Positions 24,315-33,408 of a DNA stretch of 64,000 nucleotides are shown here, piece by piece. The position numbers were made by a program, and so were the translations under genes. Source of the DNA: Muricoccus roseus (GTDB lineage: Bacteria; Pseudomonadota; Alphaproteobacteria; Acetobacterales; Acetobacteraceae); the NCBI RefSeq assembly GCF_900141905.1, contig NZ_FQZF01000009.1:1-64000 (forward strand), written 5' to 3'. Numbering within the stretch: the stretch's first letter is position 1; the number at the start of each line of letters is the position of its first letter. Below the pieces are notes generated by a model that worked only from the letters and a program-made list of their open reading frames with translations, ran no database searches and had not been told where the DNA came from.

Positions 24315-26351
24315 TCACGACTCGGGCACGTTGCGGCGCAACTCGGCCAGCCAAGCCGCCGCCGAGCCATCCGAAGGCGCCCGCCAATCCCCGCGCGGGG
24401 AGAGGGAACCGCCCGCCGAAACCTTCGGCCCGTTCGGCAGGGCCGAGCGCTTGAACTGGGAAAAACCGAAGAAGCGGGCGAGGAAAACCTCCAGCCATTG
24501 CCGGATGACCGCGATGTCATATTCCGCACGGCGGGCTTCGGGGAAATGTGGCGGCCAGTCGCCCCGCGCGGCATCGCCCCAGGCCCGAAGCGCCAGGAAG
24601 GCAATCTTCGAAGGCCGGAAGCCGTAGCGGAGAATGTAGAACAGGTTGAAGTCCTGCAGCCCGTACGGGCCGATCTTCGCTTCCGTGCTCTGGATGGCGC
24701 CGCTCGCATCGGCGGGCACGAGCTCGGGCGAAATCTCCGTCTCCAGCACGTCACGCAGAACGTCGGACACCGCGGCCTCGAAGATCCCCTCCTCCGCCAC
24801 CCAGCGGATGAGATGCTGGATCAGCGTCTTCGGCACGCCGCCATTGACGTTGTAATGCGACATCTGGTCGCCGACGCCATAGGTGCACCAGCCCAGCGCC
24901 AGCTCCGAAAGATCGCCCGTGCCGAGCACGATGCCGCCTTCGTTGTTGGCAGCACGGAAAAGATAGTCGGTCCGCAGCCCGGCCTGCACGTTCTCGAAGG
25001 TCACGTCATAGACCGGCTCGCCACCCGCGAAGCGATGGCCGAGATCCTTCAGCATCTGCGTCGCGGCGGGGCGGATGTCGAGCTCGCGCGCGGTGATGCC
25101 CAGCGCGGCCATCAGCCGGTGCGCGCTGGACCTGGTCCCTTCGCTCGTGCCGAAGCCCGGCATGGTGAAGCCGATGATGTCCGTGCGTGGGCGCTGCATC
25201 AGGTCCATCGCGCGCGCGGCGACGATCAGCGCCTGCGTCGAATCCAACCCGCCGGAGACACCGATGACGATCTTCGGATTGCCGATCGCGCCGAGCCGCT
25301 GGGTGAGGCCCGAGACCTGGATCGCATAGGCCTCGTAGCAATCCTGGTGCAGGCGCTTCGGATCGGCAGGCACGAAGGGGAACCGCTCCACCCGCCGCTC
25401 CAGCCCGATATCCTCCATCGGAGGGTCGAGCCGGAAGGCGACGCGTCGGAAGGGCTTGCCGTTGATGCGGCGGTTGTCGTCGAAGGTGCCCTGCCGCGCG
25501 CGTTCCTGCCGCAGCAGGTCGAGATCGGTATCGGCGAAGACGATCTGCTGGCCGGCTGGGAAACGCTCGCTCTCGGCCAGCGTCGCGCCGTTCTCGAAAA
25601 TGGAAACCTGGCCGTCCCAGGCGAGGTCGGTGGTGGATTCGCCCGCGCCCGCCGCGGCATAGACATAGGCCGCCAGGCAACGCGCGGATTGCGAGGCGCA
25701 GAGCAGCCGGCGCGTGTCCGCCTTGCCGATGGTGATGTTGCTCGCGGACAGGTTGGCCAGCACCACCGCGCCCGCCAGCGCCCCCGCATTGCTCGGCGGG
25801 TCCGGCACCCAGAGATCCTCGCAGATCTCCACATGCACCGTCAGGCCGCGGATGTCCTCGGCGTCGAAGATCAGGTCGGGGCCGAAGGGCGCCTCCAGCG
25901 CGCCGATGCGGATCGTCCGCCCCTCCGTCCCGGCCCCGGAGGCGAAATGCCGACGCTCGTAGAACTCGCGGTAGTTCGGCAGATGGATCTTCGGCACCAC
26001 GCCGAGCAGCCGCCCGCGATGGATCGCCAGCGCGGAGTTGTACAGGCGCCCGTCATGCCGCACCGGCGCGCCGACCAGCAGCACCGGCAGCAGCCCGGCC
26101 GATTCCGCGACCAGCCGCGCGACGGCCGCCTCGACCGCATCCAGCAGCACGTCCTGCAGCAGGAGATCGTCGATCGCGTAGCCGGACAGCCCCAGCTCGG
26201 GGAACACCGCCACGGCGGCCCCCCGCGCGTGGCAGTCCCGCGCCGCGGCGAGGATGGCGGTGGCATTCGCATCCGGGTCGGCCAGGCTGACGCGCGTGGT
26301 GCAGGCGGCGAGCCGGGCGAAGCCGTGGCGGTAGAGGGCGTGGAAGCTCAT
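24315..26351 (-). CDS. nadE: Glutamine-hydrolysing NAD+ synthase
   Basis: It encodes 678 residues from the ATG at 26351 ([13 protein letters not shown]), similar to the two-domain NadE of Mycobacterium tuberculosis. The N-terminal nitrilase-type glutaminase has the Glu ([10 protein letters not shown]), Lys ([13 protein letters not shown]) and Cys (HVEICEDLW) triad. The C-terminal N-type ATP pyrophosphatase has the [10 protein letters not shown] loop and the [12 protein letters not shown] segment. It amidates nicotinate adenine dinucleotide using glutamine and ATP, the last step of NAD+ synthesis. nadD, the preceding step, is also in the window (about 40 kb). An upstream extension to 26402 is possible but unsupported. 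Confidence 0.95.
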   Translation of the reverse strand: MSFHALYRHGFARLAACTTRVSLADPDANATAILAAARDCHARGAAVAVFPELGLSGYAIDDLLLQDVLLDAVEAAVARLVAESAGLLPVLLVGAPVRHDGRLYNSALAIHRGRLLGVVPKIHLPNYREFYERRHFASGAGTEGRTIRIGALEAPFGPDLIFDAEDIRGLTVHVEICEDLWVPDPPSNAGALAGAVVLANLSASNITIGKADTRRLLCASQSARCLAAYVYAAAGAGESTTDLAWDGQVSIFENGATLAESERFPAGQQIVFADTDLDLLRQERARQGTFDDNRRINGKPFRRVAFRLDPPMEDIGLERRVERFPFVPADPKRLHQDCYEAYAIQVSGLTQRLGAIGNPKIVIGVSGGLDSTQALIVAARAMDLMQRPRTDIIGFTMPGFGTSEGTRSSAHRLMAALGITARELDIRPAATQMLKDLGHRFAGGEPVYDVTFENVQAGLRTDYLFRAANNEGGIVLGTGDLSELALGWCTYGVGDQMSHYNVNGGVPKTLIQHLIRWVAEEGIFEAAVSDVLRDVLETEISPELVPADASGAIQSTEAKIGPYGLQDFNLFYILRYGFRPSKIAFLALRAWGDAARGDWPPHFPEARRAEYDIAVIRQWLEVFLARFFGFSQFKRSALPNGPKVSAGGSLSPRGDWRAPSDGSAAAWLAELRRNVPES

Positions 26352-26508
26352 CACGTCGGTCTGAACGATCCAGAAGGGGCCGCGTTGGCGGGGGCGGAGC
26401 ATCCTCCCGCAGCCGGACCGGGCGCAAGCCGCGCCGGGGTCACGACCTCTCGCCTGCCGGCGGCGTTAAGAGCAGGTTGTGCCGCTCTGCTCCCGGAACC
26501 CTTCGTGA

Positions 26509-28035
26509 ATGCCCGATACCGCTCCCCGGCCGGAGGCCCAGGCAATTCCCCCCACGCGCCCGGCCTCGCGCCGCACCGTCTTCACCGGGGCCATCCTCTG
26601 CATCCTGCTCGCCTCGCTCGATCAGAACATCGTCAACACGGCCCTGCCCCGCATGGTCTCCGATCTCGGGGGGATGGCGCATCTCTCCTGGGTCGTGACG
26701 GCCTTCATGCTCTCCTCCACCGTTACCACGCCGCTCTACGGCAAGCTGTCGGACACCTTCGGGCGGCGGCGTCTGTTCCTGGTGGCCATCGTCATCTTCC
26801 TCGCGGGCTCGCTGCTCTGCGGCACCTCGGATTCGATGGGGGAGCTGATCCTCTTCCGCGCCTTGCAGGGGCTCGGCGCGGGAGGCCTGCTGGTCCTGGC
26901 CCAGGCCTCGATCGGCGATGTGGTCCCGCCACGGGAAAGGCCGCGCTACCAGGGGCTGTTCACCGGCACCTTCGCCCTGGCGAGCGTGGCCGGGCCGCTG
27001 CTCGGCGGCATCATCACCTCGGCCCTGTCCTGGCGCTGGGTCTTCTACGTAAACCTGCCGCTCGGGGCGGTGGCGCTGCTGCTCATCGGCTTCGGGCTGC
27101 GCACCCCGCCCTCCGGCCGCCGCCAGCCGCTGGACATCGCGGGCACGCTGCTCATGGCGGGCTTCACCGCCACCCTGCTGCTGTTCCTGGCCTGGGGCGG
27201 CACCGAGTTCCCCTGGGTCTCGGCCATTTCCGCGGGCATGGCCGCGGTGGTCCTCGCCCTCTTCGCCGCCTTCCTCTGGCGGGAGCGCCGGGCGGAGGAC
27301 CCGCTGATCCGCCTCGGCTTGTTCCGGAACCCCGTCTTCGCCCGCGGGGTGGGAGTGAGCGGCATGATGACCTTCGCCATGCTGGGCTCGACCGTCTTCC
27401 TGCCGCTCTATTTCCAGCTCGTCCTCGGGATGAGCCCGGCGAGGGCCGGGATGATGATGCTGCCCCAGGTGGGCTGCATGGTGCTCTCCTCCGTCCTCGG
27501 CGGCCGGGCAGCCTCCAGGCTCGGGCGGAACAAGGGGTTTCTGCTCTGGGGGCTGGGGCTGGAAGCGGTGGCGCTGGCCGGGCTGGCCGGCCTTTCCTGG
27601 TTCGCCGCCCCGCCGGCGCTTTTCCTTATCGCCATGGGCGCCCTCGGCCTCGGCATGGGGATGGGCATGCCTAACCTCACTACCGCCGTTCAGAACGCCG
27701 TGGCCCATAAGGAACTCGGCGCGGCCACGGGGGCCATGACCTTCGTGCGCTCCCTCGGCGGGGCGGTGGGAGTGGCCGCTTCCGGCGCCATCCTCTCCGC
27801 CCGGCTCGCCGGCCCGGTGGATGTGGAGGCCATGACCCGCGGCGGCGCCGCCGCCCTGGCCGCCCTGACGCCCGAGCAGCACGCCCTGCTGTCCGAGGCC
27901 TATCGGACGGCCCTCACCGGCTGCTTCAGCCTCAGCGGCGTGGTCATGAGCGCGGCCTTCTTCCTCGTGATGGGCCTGCCCGAGCAGACGCTCCGCAGTT
28001 CGCTGGAGGACCGTCCCGCCCCTACCGGCGCCTGA
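26509..28035 (+). CDS. MFS multidrug exporter, DHA2 (EmrB/QacA) family
   Basis: It encodes 508 residues with about 14 hydrophobic segments. The family motifs are present: LASLDQNIVNTALPRM in helix 1 (motif D1), LSDTFGRRRLF (motif A), RALQGLGAGGLLVLAQASIG and ASVAGPLLGGIITSALSWRW (motif C, antiporter motif). Proton-driven efflux of drugs or amphiphilic compounds across the inner membrane is likely. There is no adjacent EmrA-type adaptor or TetR regulator. It is divergent from nadE, with 157 bp between them. Confidence 0.9.
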   Translation: MPDTAPRPEAQAIPPTRPASRRTVFTGAILCILLASLDQNIVNTALPRMVSDLGGMAHLSWVVTAFMLSSTVTTPLYGKLSDTFGRRRLFLVAIVIFLAGSLLCGTSDSMGELILFRALQGLGAGGLLVLAQASIGDVVPPRERPRYQGLFTGTFALASVAGPLLGGIITSALSWRWVFYVNLPLGAVALLLIGFGLRTPPSGRRQPLDIAGTLLMAGFTATLLLFLAWGGTEFPWVSAISAGMAAVVLALFAAFLWRERRAEDPLIRLGLFRNPVFARGVGVSGMMTFAMLGSTVFLPLYFQLVLGMSPARAGMMMLPQVGCMVLSSVLGGRAASRLGRNKGFLLWGLGLEAVALAGLAGLSWFAAPPALFLIAMGALGLGMGMGMPNLTTAVQNAVAHKELGAATGAMTFVRSLGGAVGVAASGAILSARLAGPVDVEAMTRGGAAALAALTPEQHALLSEAYRTALTGCFSLSGVVMSAAFFLVMGLPEQTLRSSLEDRPAPTGA

Positions 28036-28103
28036 GGCGGAGCTGAGACGGGCCCGAACCCCCTCCCCCTCCCCGCGTTCCGTCCCCGAGGAGGGCCAAG
28101 CCC

Positions 28104-28283
28104 ATGAGCGAGAACCCCACGAGCGAGAGCGAGGAAACCGAGGAGGAACGCCGCCTGCGCTTCGAGCGCCAGCGCGTCGCACCGGAGGAAGAGGTCCGCA
28201 AGACCACCCGCCCCGCCGAGGAGAAGATGGAGACTGCCGAGGACCAAGCCATTCACCCCGGGGAGGACCCGCGCCAGCCCTGA
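28104..28283 (+). CDS. Small highly charged acidic protein (59 residues)
   Basis: The ATG at 28104 is preceded by GAGGAGGG. The sequence is hydrophilic throughout (MSENPTSESEETEEERRLRF, then PEEEVRKTTRPAEEKME). It is probably intrinsically disordered or forms a short helix, and has no cysteine or hydrophobic core. It lies between the exporter and proB on the same strand. Function unknown; codon usage and the ribosome-binding site argue that it is translated. Confidence 0.5.
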   Translation: MSENPTSESEETEEERRLRFERQRVAPEEEVRKTTRPAEEKMETAEDQAIHPGEDPRQP

Positions 28284-28351
28284 ACCGGGCGCGGGGGCGC
28301 CCCGTGCTCAGCCCTGTCGCCCCTCCCGGCGGCCCGTGGTAACGCGCTGGC

Positions 28352-29470
28352 ATGGCCAACCCGTCCCTCGCCAGCGCCAGGCGCATCGTCGTGAAGATCG
28401 GCTCCGCCCTGGTGGTGGACCCGGAGACGGCCGCGCCCCGCGCCGAATGGCTGGCCTCGGTGGCCGCCGATGCCGCGCGCCTGCGGGCGGGCGGCGCGGA
28501 GGTGGTGCTCGTCTCCTCCGGCGCCGTCGCGCTGGCCCGCCACGCCCTCGGCCTCACCCGCCGCGCGCTGCGGCTGGAGGAGAAGCAGGCCGCGGCCGCC
28601 GTGGGCCAGATCCGCCTCGCTGGCGCCTGGCAGCATGCCCTGGCCGCCCATGGCATGACCGCCGCCCAGGTGCTGCTGACCCTCGAGGACAGCGAGGACC
28701 GCCGGCGCTACCTGAATGCACGCGAGACGCTGAAGACCCTGCTGCATCTCGGCTGCGTCCCCGTCATCAACGAGAACGACACGGTCGCCACCGCCGAGAT
28801 CCGCTTCGGCGACAATGACCGCCTCGCCGCCCGCGTCGCCGAGATGATCGAAGCCGATGCGCTCGTCCTGCTCTCCGACATCGACGGCCTCTACACCGCC
28901 GATCCGCGACGCGATCCCGACGCGCGGCACCTGCCCGTGGTGGAGCGCGTGACGGAGGAGATCATGGCCATGGGCGGCGACCCGCCACCCGGCTACTCCT
29001 CCGGCGGCATGCGCACGAAGCTGATCGCGGCCCGGATCGCGACCGGTGCGGGCTGCGCGATGGCCATCGCGCTCGGCAAGGCTCCGCATCCCCTCTCCGC
29101 CATGCTGGACGGCGCCCGCTCAACCTGGTTCCTGGCCGCGCCCGAGGGACGCTCCGCCCGCAAGAGCTGGATCGCCGGCTCCCTCGCCCCCCATGGACGC
29201 CTCGTGGTCGATGACGGCGCGGCGAAGGCGCTGGCGGAGGGAAGCTCGCTGCTGCCCGCCGGCGTCCGGGAGGTGGAAGGCGTGTTCGACCGCGGCGACG
29301 CCGTCAGCATCCGCACGCCCGACGGGCGGGAACTGGCGCGCGGCCTGACCGCCTATGATTCCGAAAGCGCCCGCAAGATCGCGGGCCGCCGCAGCGCGGA
29401 GATCGAAGCCATCCTCGGCTGGCGCGGGCGGGACGTGATCATCCACCGCGACGACCTCGTCCTCGTCTGA
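28352..29470 (+). CDS. proB: Glutamate 5-kinase
   Basis: It encodes 372 residues: an amino-acid-kinase domain (about 1-260) and a C-terminal PUA domain (about 280-365). Motifs are [12 protein letters not shown] (phosphate loop), [33 protein letters not shown] (glutamate site), [14 protein letters not shown] and GGMRTKL. It phosphorylates L-glutamate to glutamyl-5-phosphate, the first and feedback-controlled step of proline synthesis. ProA is encoded at 37731, about 8 kb away and not in the same operon. The stop is followed by a dispersed structured repeat. Confidence 0.95.
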   Translation: MANPSLASARRIVVKIGSALVVDPETAAPRAEWLASVAADAARLRAGGAEVVLVSSGAVALARHALGLTRRALRLEEKQAAAAVGQIRLAGAWQHALAAHGMTAAQVLLTLEDSEDRRRYLNARETLKTLLHLGCVPVINENDTVATAEIRFGDNDRLAARVAEMIEADALVLLSDIDGLYTADPRRDPDARHLPVVERVTEEIMAMGGDPPPGYSSGGMRTKLIAARIATGAGCAMAIALGKAPHPLSAMLDGARSTWFLAAPEGRSARKSWIAGSLAPHGRLVVDDGAAKALAEGSSLLPAGVREVEGVFDRGDAVSIRTPDGRELARGLTAYDSESARKIAGRRSAEIEAILGWRGRDVIIHRDDLVLV

Positions 29471-29545
29471 AGGCTCCGGAAACGAGGGGACGGCGAGGCT
29501 GTCAGGCGCGTCTCTCCTCGGGTCCTGTGAAGGGCACAGCCTGAA

Positions 29546-29784
29546 GAGAGGGCTCCGCCCTCACCCGCCAAACCCCGTCTGACTGCCCTGGATGCCCCGG
29601 ATCAAAGGGGTCTCCTGTTGAGGGCGCTTCTTCCTGCCTTTGCAGTCGCCTGAGGTCCAAGACCTCAGGCTCACCGACAGCCCCGTCATTCCAAACTTGA
29701 AAAAGAAAGTGATGGTCGAAGGCACTGCCTTCGACGGGTCCGGGGAGAGGAAGAATTCCTTCTTCCTCTCCCCGGGACAGACCG
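29546..29784 (-). repeat. Dispersed structured repeat, copy A (subtype I)
   Basis: The sense strand is minus; it begins 27 bp after the stop of the gene at 29812. In sense order: hairpin H4 with a perfect 15-bp stem (29774-29760/29755-29741) and TTCC-type loop; H3 GTCGAAGGC/GCCTTCGAC (29735-29715); a T-rich tract (CTTTCTTTTTC); H2 GCCTGAGGTC/GACCTCAGGC (29670-29648); a CTGC/GCAG mini-hairpin; then H1 GAGGGC/GCCCTC (29562-29548). It lacks hairpin H5 found in copies B and C. Confidence 0.85.
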
Positions 29785-29811
29785 TCAGATCAGACCAAGC
29801 GCGCGGCCGGA

Positions 29812-30009
29812 TCAGGCGCCCTGGCGGGACATGTCGAAGTTCGCGCCCCGGCTGTTGTTGCCGGCCAGCGGCGTGCGGCTCGCATCCGCCTGGCTGAAGG
29901 CACCCGAGGCGGTCGGGCCAGAGACATAGTCGCCCTCGGCGAAGGAGGGGGCGGCCACACCCGCGACCAGGGCGGTGGCGAGGCTCAGCGTGGCGATCAT
30001 CTTGCGCAT
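29812..30009 (-). CDS. Small secreted protein with C-terminal FDMSRQGA motif (paralogue 2)
   Basis: It encodes 65 residues from the ATG at 30009, with GGGAACC upstream. The signal peptide is MRKMIATLSLATALVAGVAA, cleaved near SFA-EG. The mature part EGDYVSGPTASGAF...ends RGANFDMSRQGA. It is the same length as the gene at 9113 and clearly paralogous. Terminated by copy A of the structured repeat, whose long hairpin begins 33 bp after the stop. The exported peptide of about 42 residues has no cysteines. Function unknown. Confidence 0.75.
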   Translation of the reverse strand: MRKMIATLSLATALVAGVAAPSFAEGDYVSGPTASGAFSQADASRTPLAGNNSRGANFDMSRQGA

Positions 30010-30238
30010 GGGAGGTTCCCTTTCAGCTCTGTGTTCCGCGGCAGGGGCGCCGCTTCCGTGACCCAGAACCTGATCCCTCCCGCCCCGAACCTCCAATGCC
30101 GACCGGCTATGCTCTCCATTCCGCCCGGGCATTCAGCCCCGGGCCAGAGCGTGTTGCGGATCTGCGGACGCCCTCATTCGGGCGAATGCCCCCTCGCTAG
30201 CTCTACCTATCCGATAAGGAATGACCGCTGGCCGCCTC

Positions 30239-30661
30239 TCAGGGCCGCGGTAAGCGGCCCTTCAGGCCTGCATACATGAAGTAGAACAGGGCTCCACGGA
30301 GGACATGATCGAGCAGACTGGCGGGTCCCACAGGATCCTGGCGCGTCTTCGCCGCGACCAGGATCGTATCGGCTGCAGCGAGGGTAGGAACGATGGGCGG
30401 AAGCGCTGCGCTGCGCCGATCGGCTGACAACAGGCGCCCAACGGCAAACGCCGGTCCGAAGGACAGAAAGTGCCCCAGCACACGCGCATAGGGGAGCCCG
30501 AATGCCGTTCCCCAGCCGGGCCCCGCGATCAGTTCCGCAGCGGCCCTGCAAACCCAGTAGAGCGCGAGACCCAGCGCGGTGATGACGAAGCAGCGCACCC
30601 AGGTTCCAGTGGAATACTCGGCGGGGCCAACAGCATTGGGACCGGGGCGGAAATCGCTCAT
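30239..30661 (-). CDS. Hypothetical membrane protein
   Basis: It encodes 140 residues from the ATG at 30661. Hydrophobic segments occur at about 22-45 (CFVITALGLALYWVCRAAAE), about 60-78 (LGHFLSFGPAFAVGRLL) and about 118-134 (LRGALFYFMYAGLKG), giving two or three membrane helices. GC is somewhat lower than in the neighbours. No family recognised. It lies 47 bp after the D-aminopeptidase gene on the same strand. Confidence 0.55.
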   Translation of the reverse strand: MSDFRPGPNAVGPAEYSTGTWVRCFVITALGLALYWVCRAAAELIAGPGWGTAFGLPYARVLGHFLSFGPAFAVGRLLSADRRSAALPPIVPTLAAADTILVAAKTRQDPVGPASLLDHVLRGALFYFMYAGLKGRLPRP

Positions 30662-30708
30662 TCAGACCTTCAGCTCTTCTTGGGCTGCTGCGTAAGATGA
30701 ACGGCGCG

Positions 30709-32280
30709 TCACACGCTCGAGGCAAAGCGCGCGTAATCCAGCCCCCGCGCGAGCCAGCACCCGACCGTCACCCCGTCCGGCCGCCCCGCACCATCCCGCC
30801 GGAAGGCCAGGGTCCAGTCGCCCGGCGGCGTGTGATCCAGCGCCCGCGGGCAGGGCAGCGCCCATAGATCGGCCCCGATCGGCTCCAGCAGCTCCATCCG
30901 CCCCTGCCCCAGGAAGCCGGAAAAGCCGCCATAGAGGGCGCCTCCGGCATCCACCACCGACAGCTCGGCCTCCAGCTCTGCGCAGCGGTAGCGCCCCGCC
31001 ACATCCGGGCGCCCCGCGCCCTCCCAGGGCCGCAGCAGCGAGGACTGGTTCTCCTGCGGCCGGTCCATCCAGAGCCCATCAGGGCCGGGGCGCAGCCTCG
31101 TCCGGCCAGCGCCCGCCGTCCCGTCCGCCTGCAGGTCCAGCCTCTCCGCCGAATGGCCGAAGCGCAGCCGAACCTGACCCTCCGATGCCATGTCGATGCG
31201 GGCGGAAAGCCCGGTTTCCGGCTCCATATAGGCGCCCAGCCAGCCCGGCACCGGCAGGCCTTGGGGCGCCGCCGGCCGCTCCTCCCCCAGCACCGCGGCC
31301 AGCAGGTCCAGCGCCGCGGCATGCGCGTCTGACAGGTGATTGAACATCACCACGACAGAAATACGCTCGGACGGAACATAGAGCCGGTGGCTGCGCCAGC
31401 CGCGCAGCGCGCCGCCATGCCCCGTCAGCGCGCGCCCGAACTCCACCCCGCGCCCGAGGCCGAAGCCATATTCGGCCGGCGCACCACCCGAGAAATGAAC
31501 GGGGGCGGCGAGGCGGTTGTAGAGCGCGTCCGGATCGTCCCGCGTCGCATCCACCTGCCGCTCCCAGGCGATCATGTCGTCCAGGCTGGCGCCCAACCCC
31601 GCATCACCGGTCCAGAGCACCCGGTTCACCGCGGCGCGGAAGCCCGTGGCCTGGCTGCCCTCATATCCCTCCGTGCCATCCGGCATGGCTCGGGTATCGG
31701 CCGCAAGGAAGGCGCTCCCCATCCCCGCCCGCTCGAAGATCCGGCTGCGCAGCAGCTCGCCGAAGCCGCGCCCCGTCCGCTCCTCCAGGATGTCGGAGAG
31801 GATGCGGAAGTTCTGGTTCACATAGGAGTAGCGCGTGCCGGGCGCGAAATGCAGGGACCGCGTTCCGCCGATCACGCGCGCCGCCTCGGCATCGCCGAAG
31901 GGCGCCTCCACCGGCGAGCCATGCAGCATCGCCACCGCCCAGTAGTCCCGCAGCCCGGACTGGTTGTGGCAGAGATGCAGCGCGCCGGGCGCGGCCTCCT
32001 CCAGCAACGGCAGCCGCGCCGCCACATCGGAATCCAGCACCCCGGGGTCGGGGAAGGCATCCAGCAGCACCCCGCAGGTGAACTGCTTGGTGATGGAGCA
32101 CATGCGGAACAGGCTGGCCGGCGTGAAGGCGATGCGCCGCTCCGCATTCGCCCAGCCCCAGGCATGGCGGAGCAACACCTCCCCCTCCTTCAGCACCGCC
32201 ACAGCCCCGCCGGGGCCGGGATAGGCGCGCGGCAGGGCCGCCAGGCAGGAATCGAGACGGGTGGACCGGAGCGGCGTCAT
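30709..32280 (-). CDS. dap: D-aminopeptidase (serine beta-lactamase-like, family S12)
   Basis: It encodes 523 residues, the same length as Ochrobactrum DAP. The catalytic residues fall at the same positions: Ser62-x-x-Lys65 (SITK), Tyr153-x-Asn155 (YVN) and a HGG at 288-290. The penicillin-binding-fold domain (1-about 330) is followed by two small beta-barrel domains, with the GRYRCAELEAELSVVDAGGA segment in the C domain. The enzyme removes N-terminal D-residues from short peptides and does not hydrolyse beta-lactams. No signal peptide; cytoplasmic. Divergent from chaC. Confidence 0.85.
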   Translation of the reverse strand: MTPLRSTRLDSCLAALPRAYPGPGGAVAVLKEGEVLLRHAWGWANAERRIAFTPASLFRMCSITKQFTCGVLLDAFPDPGVLDSDVAARLPLLEEAAPGALHLCHNQSGLRDYWAVAMLHGSPVEAPFGDAEAARVIGGTRSLHFAPGTRYSYVNQNFRILSDILEERTGRGFGELLRSRIFERAGMGSAFLAADTRAMPDGTEGYEGSQATGFRAAVNRVLWTGDAGLGASLDDMIAWERQVDATRDDPDALYNRLAAPVHFSGGAPAEYGFGLGRGVEFGRALTGHGGALRGWRSHRLYVPSERISVVVMFNHLSDAHAAALDLLAAVLGEERPAAPQGLPVPGWLGAYMEPETGLSARIDMASEGQVRLRFGHSAERLDLQADGTAGAGRTRLRPGPDGLWMDRPQENQSSLLRPWEGAGRPDVAGRYRCAELEAELSVVDAGGALYGGFSGFLGQGRMELLEPIGADLWALPCPRALDHTPPGDWTLAFRRDGAGRPDGVTVGCWLARGLDYARFASSV

Positions 32281-32366
32281 GCCCCAAGTCTTGGAAGGCG
32301 GCGGGCCGGGCGTAAAGCGGCCCCCCGGCCAAGCTATTGCGCAGGGCTGAAGGAGCTTCGGGCGGA

Positions 32367-33131
32367 ATGCAGGACAAGGACCCGGCGCCCCCGGCGGGAA
32401 CCGGACGGGGACCGGCCGGGCCGGAGGAATCCCTGGCGGGCACCGCGCCCGCCCCGCCGAACCTGATGACGCGCGAGCACCTGCTCAGCGGCGCCGTGGA
32501 ACGCATGGTGCGCGAAACCGGCGTCCGCACCCTTCTGACCGACGCGCAGCGCGAGCAATCCCTGGCAGACACGCTGGCCGCCCGGCCGGCCGATGCCGAG
32601 GCCGTCTGGCTCTTCGGCTACGGCTCCCTCATCTGGAACCCGACCATCCACTACGCCGAAAGCAGGGTCGCCCTCGTGGAGGGCTGGAAGCGCGCCTTCT
32701 GCCTCTCCACCCCCGCCGGACGCGGCACGCCGGACAATCCCGGCCTCGTCCTCGCCCTGGACAAGGGCGGGCGCTGCACCGGCGTCGCCTTCCGCATCGC
32801 CGAGGAGGTGCTGGAGGAGGAACTCGCGATCGTCTGGCGGCGGGAGATGCTGACCGGCGCCTATATCCCGCACTGGACGCCGCTGCGGGACGAAGCAGGC
32901 GCCGTGTTCGGCCACGGCATCGCCTTCACCATCAACCCCCACGGCCCGCAATACGCGGACCTGCCGGAGGAAGAGATCGTGCGCCGCCTGGCCACCGCGC
33001 GCGGGCAACTCGGCAGCTCCTCCGAATACCTGTTCCAAACCCGGGACGGGCTGCGGAGCCTCGGCATCCAGGATCCGCTGGTGGACCACCTTTCCCAGGC
33101 CGTGCTGCGCGTGCAGGAAACCATGTCCTGA
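32367..33131 (+). CDS. ChaC-type gamma-glutamylcyclotransferase
   Basis: It encodes 254 residues from the ATG at 32367; a TTG at 32337 would extend it by ten residues. The YGSL motif is at WLFGYGSLIWNP. The FCLSTPAGRGTPDNPGLVL segment and the catalytic Glu region (LEEELAIVWRREMLTGAYIP) are typical of glutathione-specific ChaC enzymes, which release 5-oxoproline and Cys-Gly from glutathione. The N-terminal about 35 residues are a proline-rich extension. The gene precedes repeat copy B. Confidence 0.85.
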   Translation: MQDKDPAPPAGTGRGPAGPEESLAGTAPAPPNLMTREHLLSGAVERMVRETGVRTLLTDAQREQSLADTLAARPADAEAVWLFGYGSLIWNPTIHYAESRVALVEGWKRAFCLSTPAGRGTPDNPGLVLALDKGGRCTGVAFRIAEEVLEEELAIVWRREMLTGAYIPHWTPLRDEAGAVFGHGIAFTINPHGPQYADLPEEEIVRRLATARGQLGSSSEYLFQTRDGLRSLGIQDPLVDHLSQAVLRVQETMS

Positions 33132-33151
33132 GGCTTGTGGAGGTTTTTCCG

Positions 33152-33390
33152 TTGAGGGCTCCGCCCTCGCCCGCCAAGGGCCTCAGGCCCTTGGAACCCC
33201 ATCGGACTGCCGTGGATACGATGATCAAAGGGGTCTCTAGCTGAGGGCGCACTTCCTGCCCTTGCAGTCGCCTCGGGTCATGGACCCGAGGCGCACCGTC
33301 AGCCGAGTGATTCCAAACTTTCATAAAAAGAAGAAGGTGAGGGGTCCGGGGAGAGGAAGAATTCCTTCTTCCTCTCCCCGGGACAAACCA
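33152..33390 (-). repeat. Dispersed structured repeat, copy B (subtype II)
   Basis: The sense strand is minus, beginning 18 bp after the stop of the ABC ATPase gene at 33409. H4 spans 33384-33344. A T-rich tract (TTCTTCTTTTTA) follows directly, since H3 is absent. H2 is GCCTCGGGTC/GACCCGAGGC (33292-33270): relative to copy A, two adjacent stem pairs are changed on both strands. H5 AAGGGCC/GGCCCTT is at 33192-33176 and H1 GAGGGC/GCCCTC at 33168-33154. Confidence 0.85.
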
Positions 33391-33408
33391 ACAGTCCAGA
33401 ATCAACCC

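Noticed and set aside
29546-29784. Repeat copy A as a simple REP/BIME sequence
   Set aside because: It is about 240 bp with several different hairpins in fixed order and a T-tract, not 20-40 bp palindromes in mixed orientation; no RAYT transposase is seen in the window.
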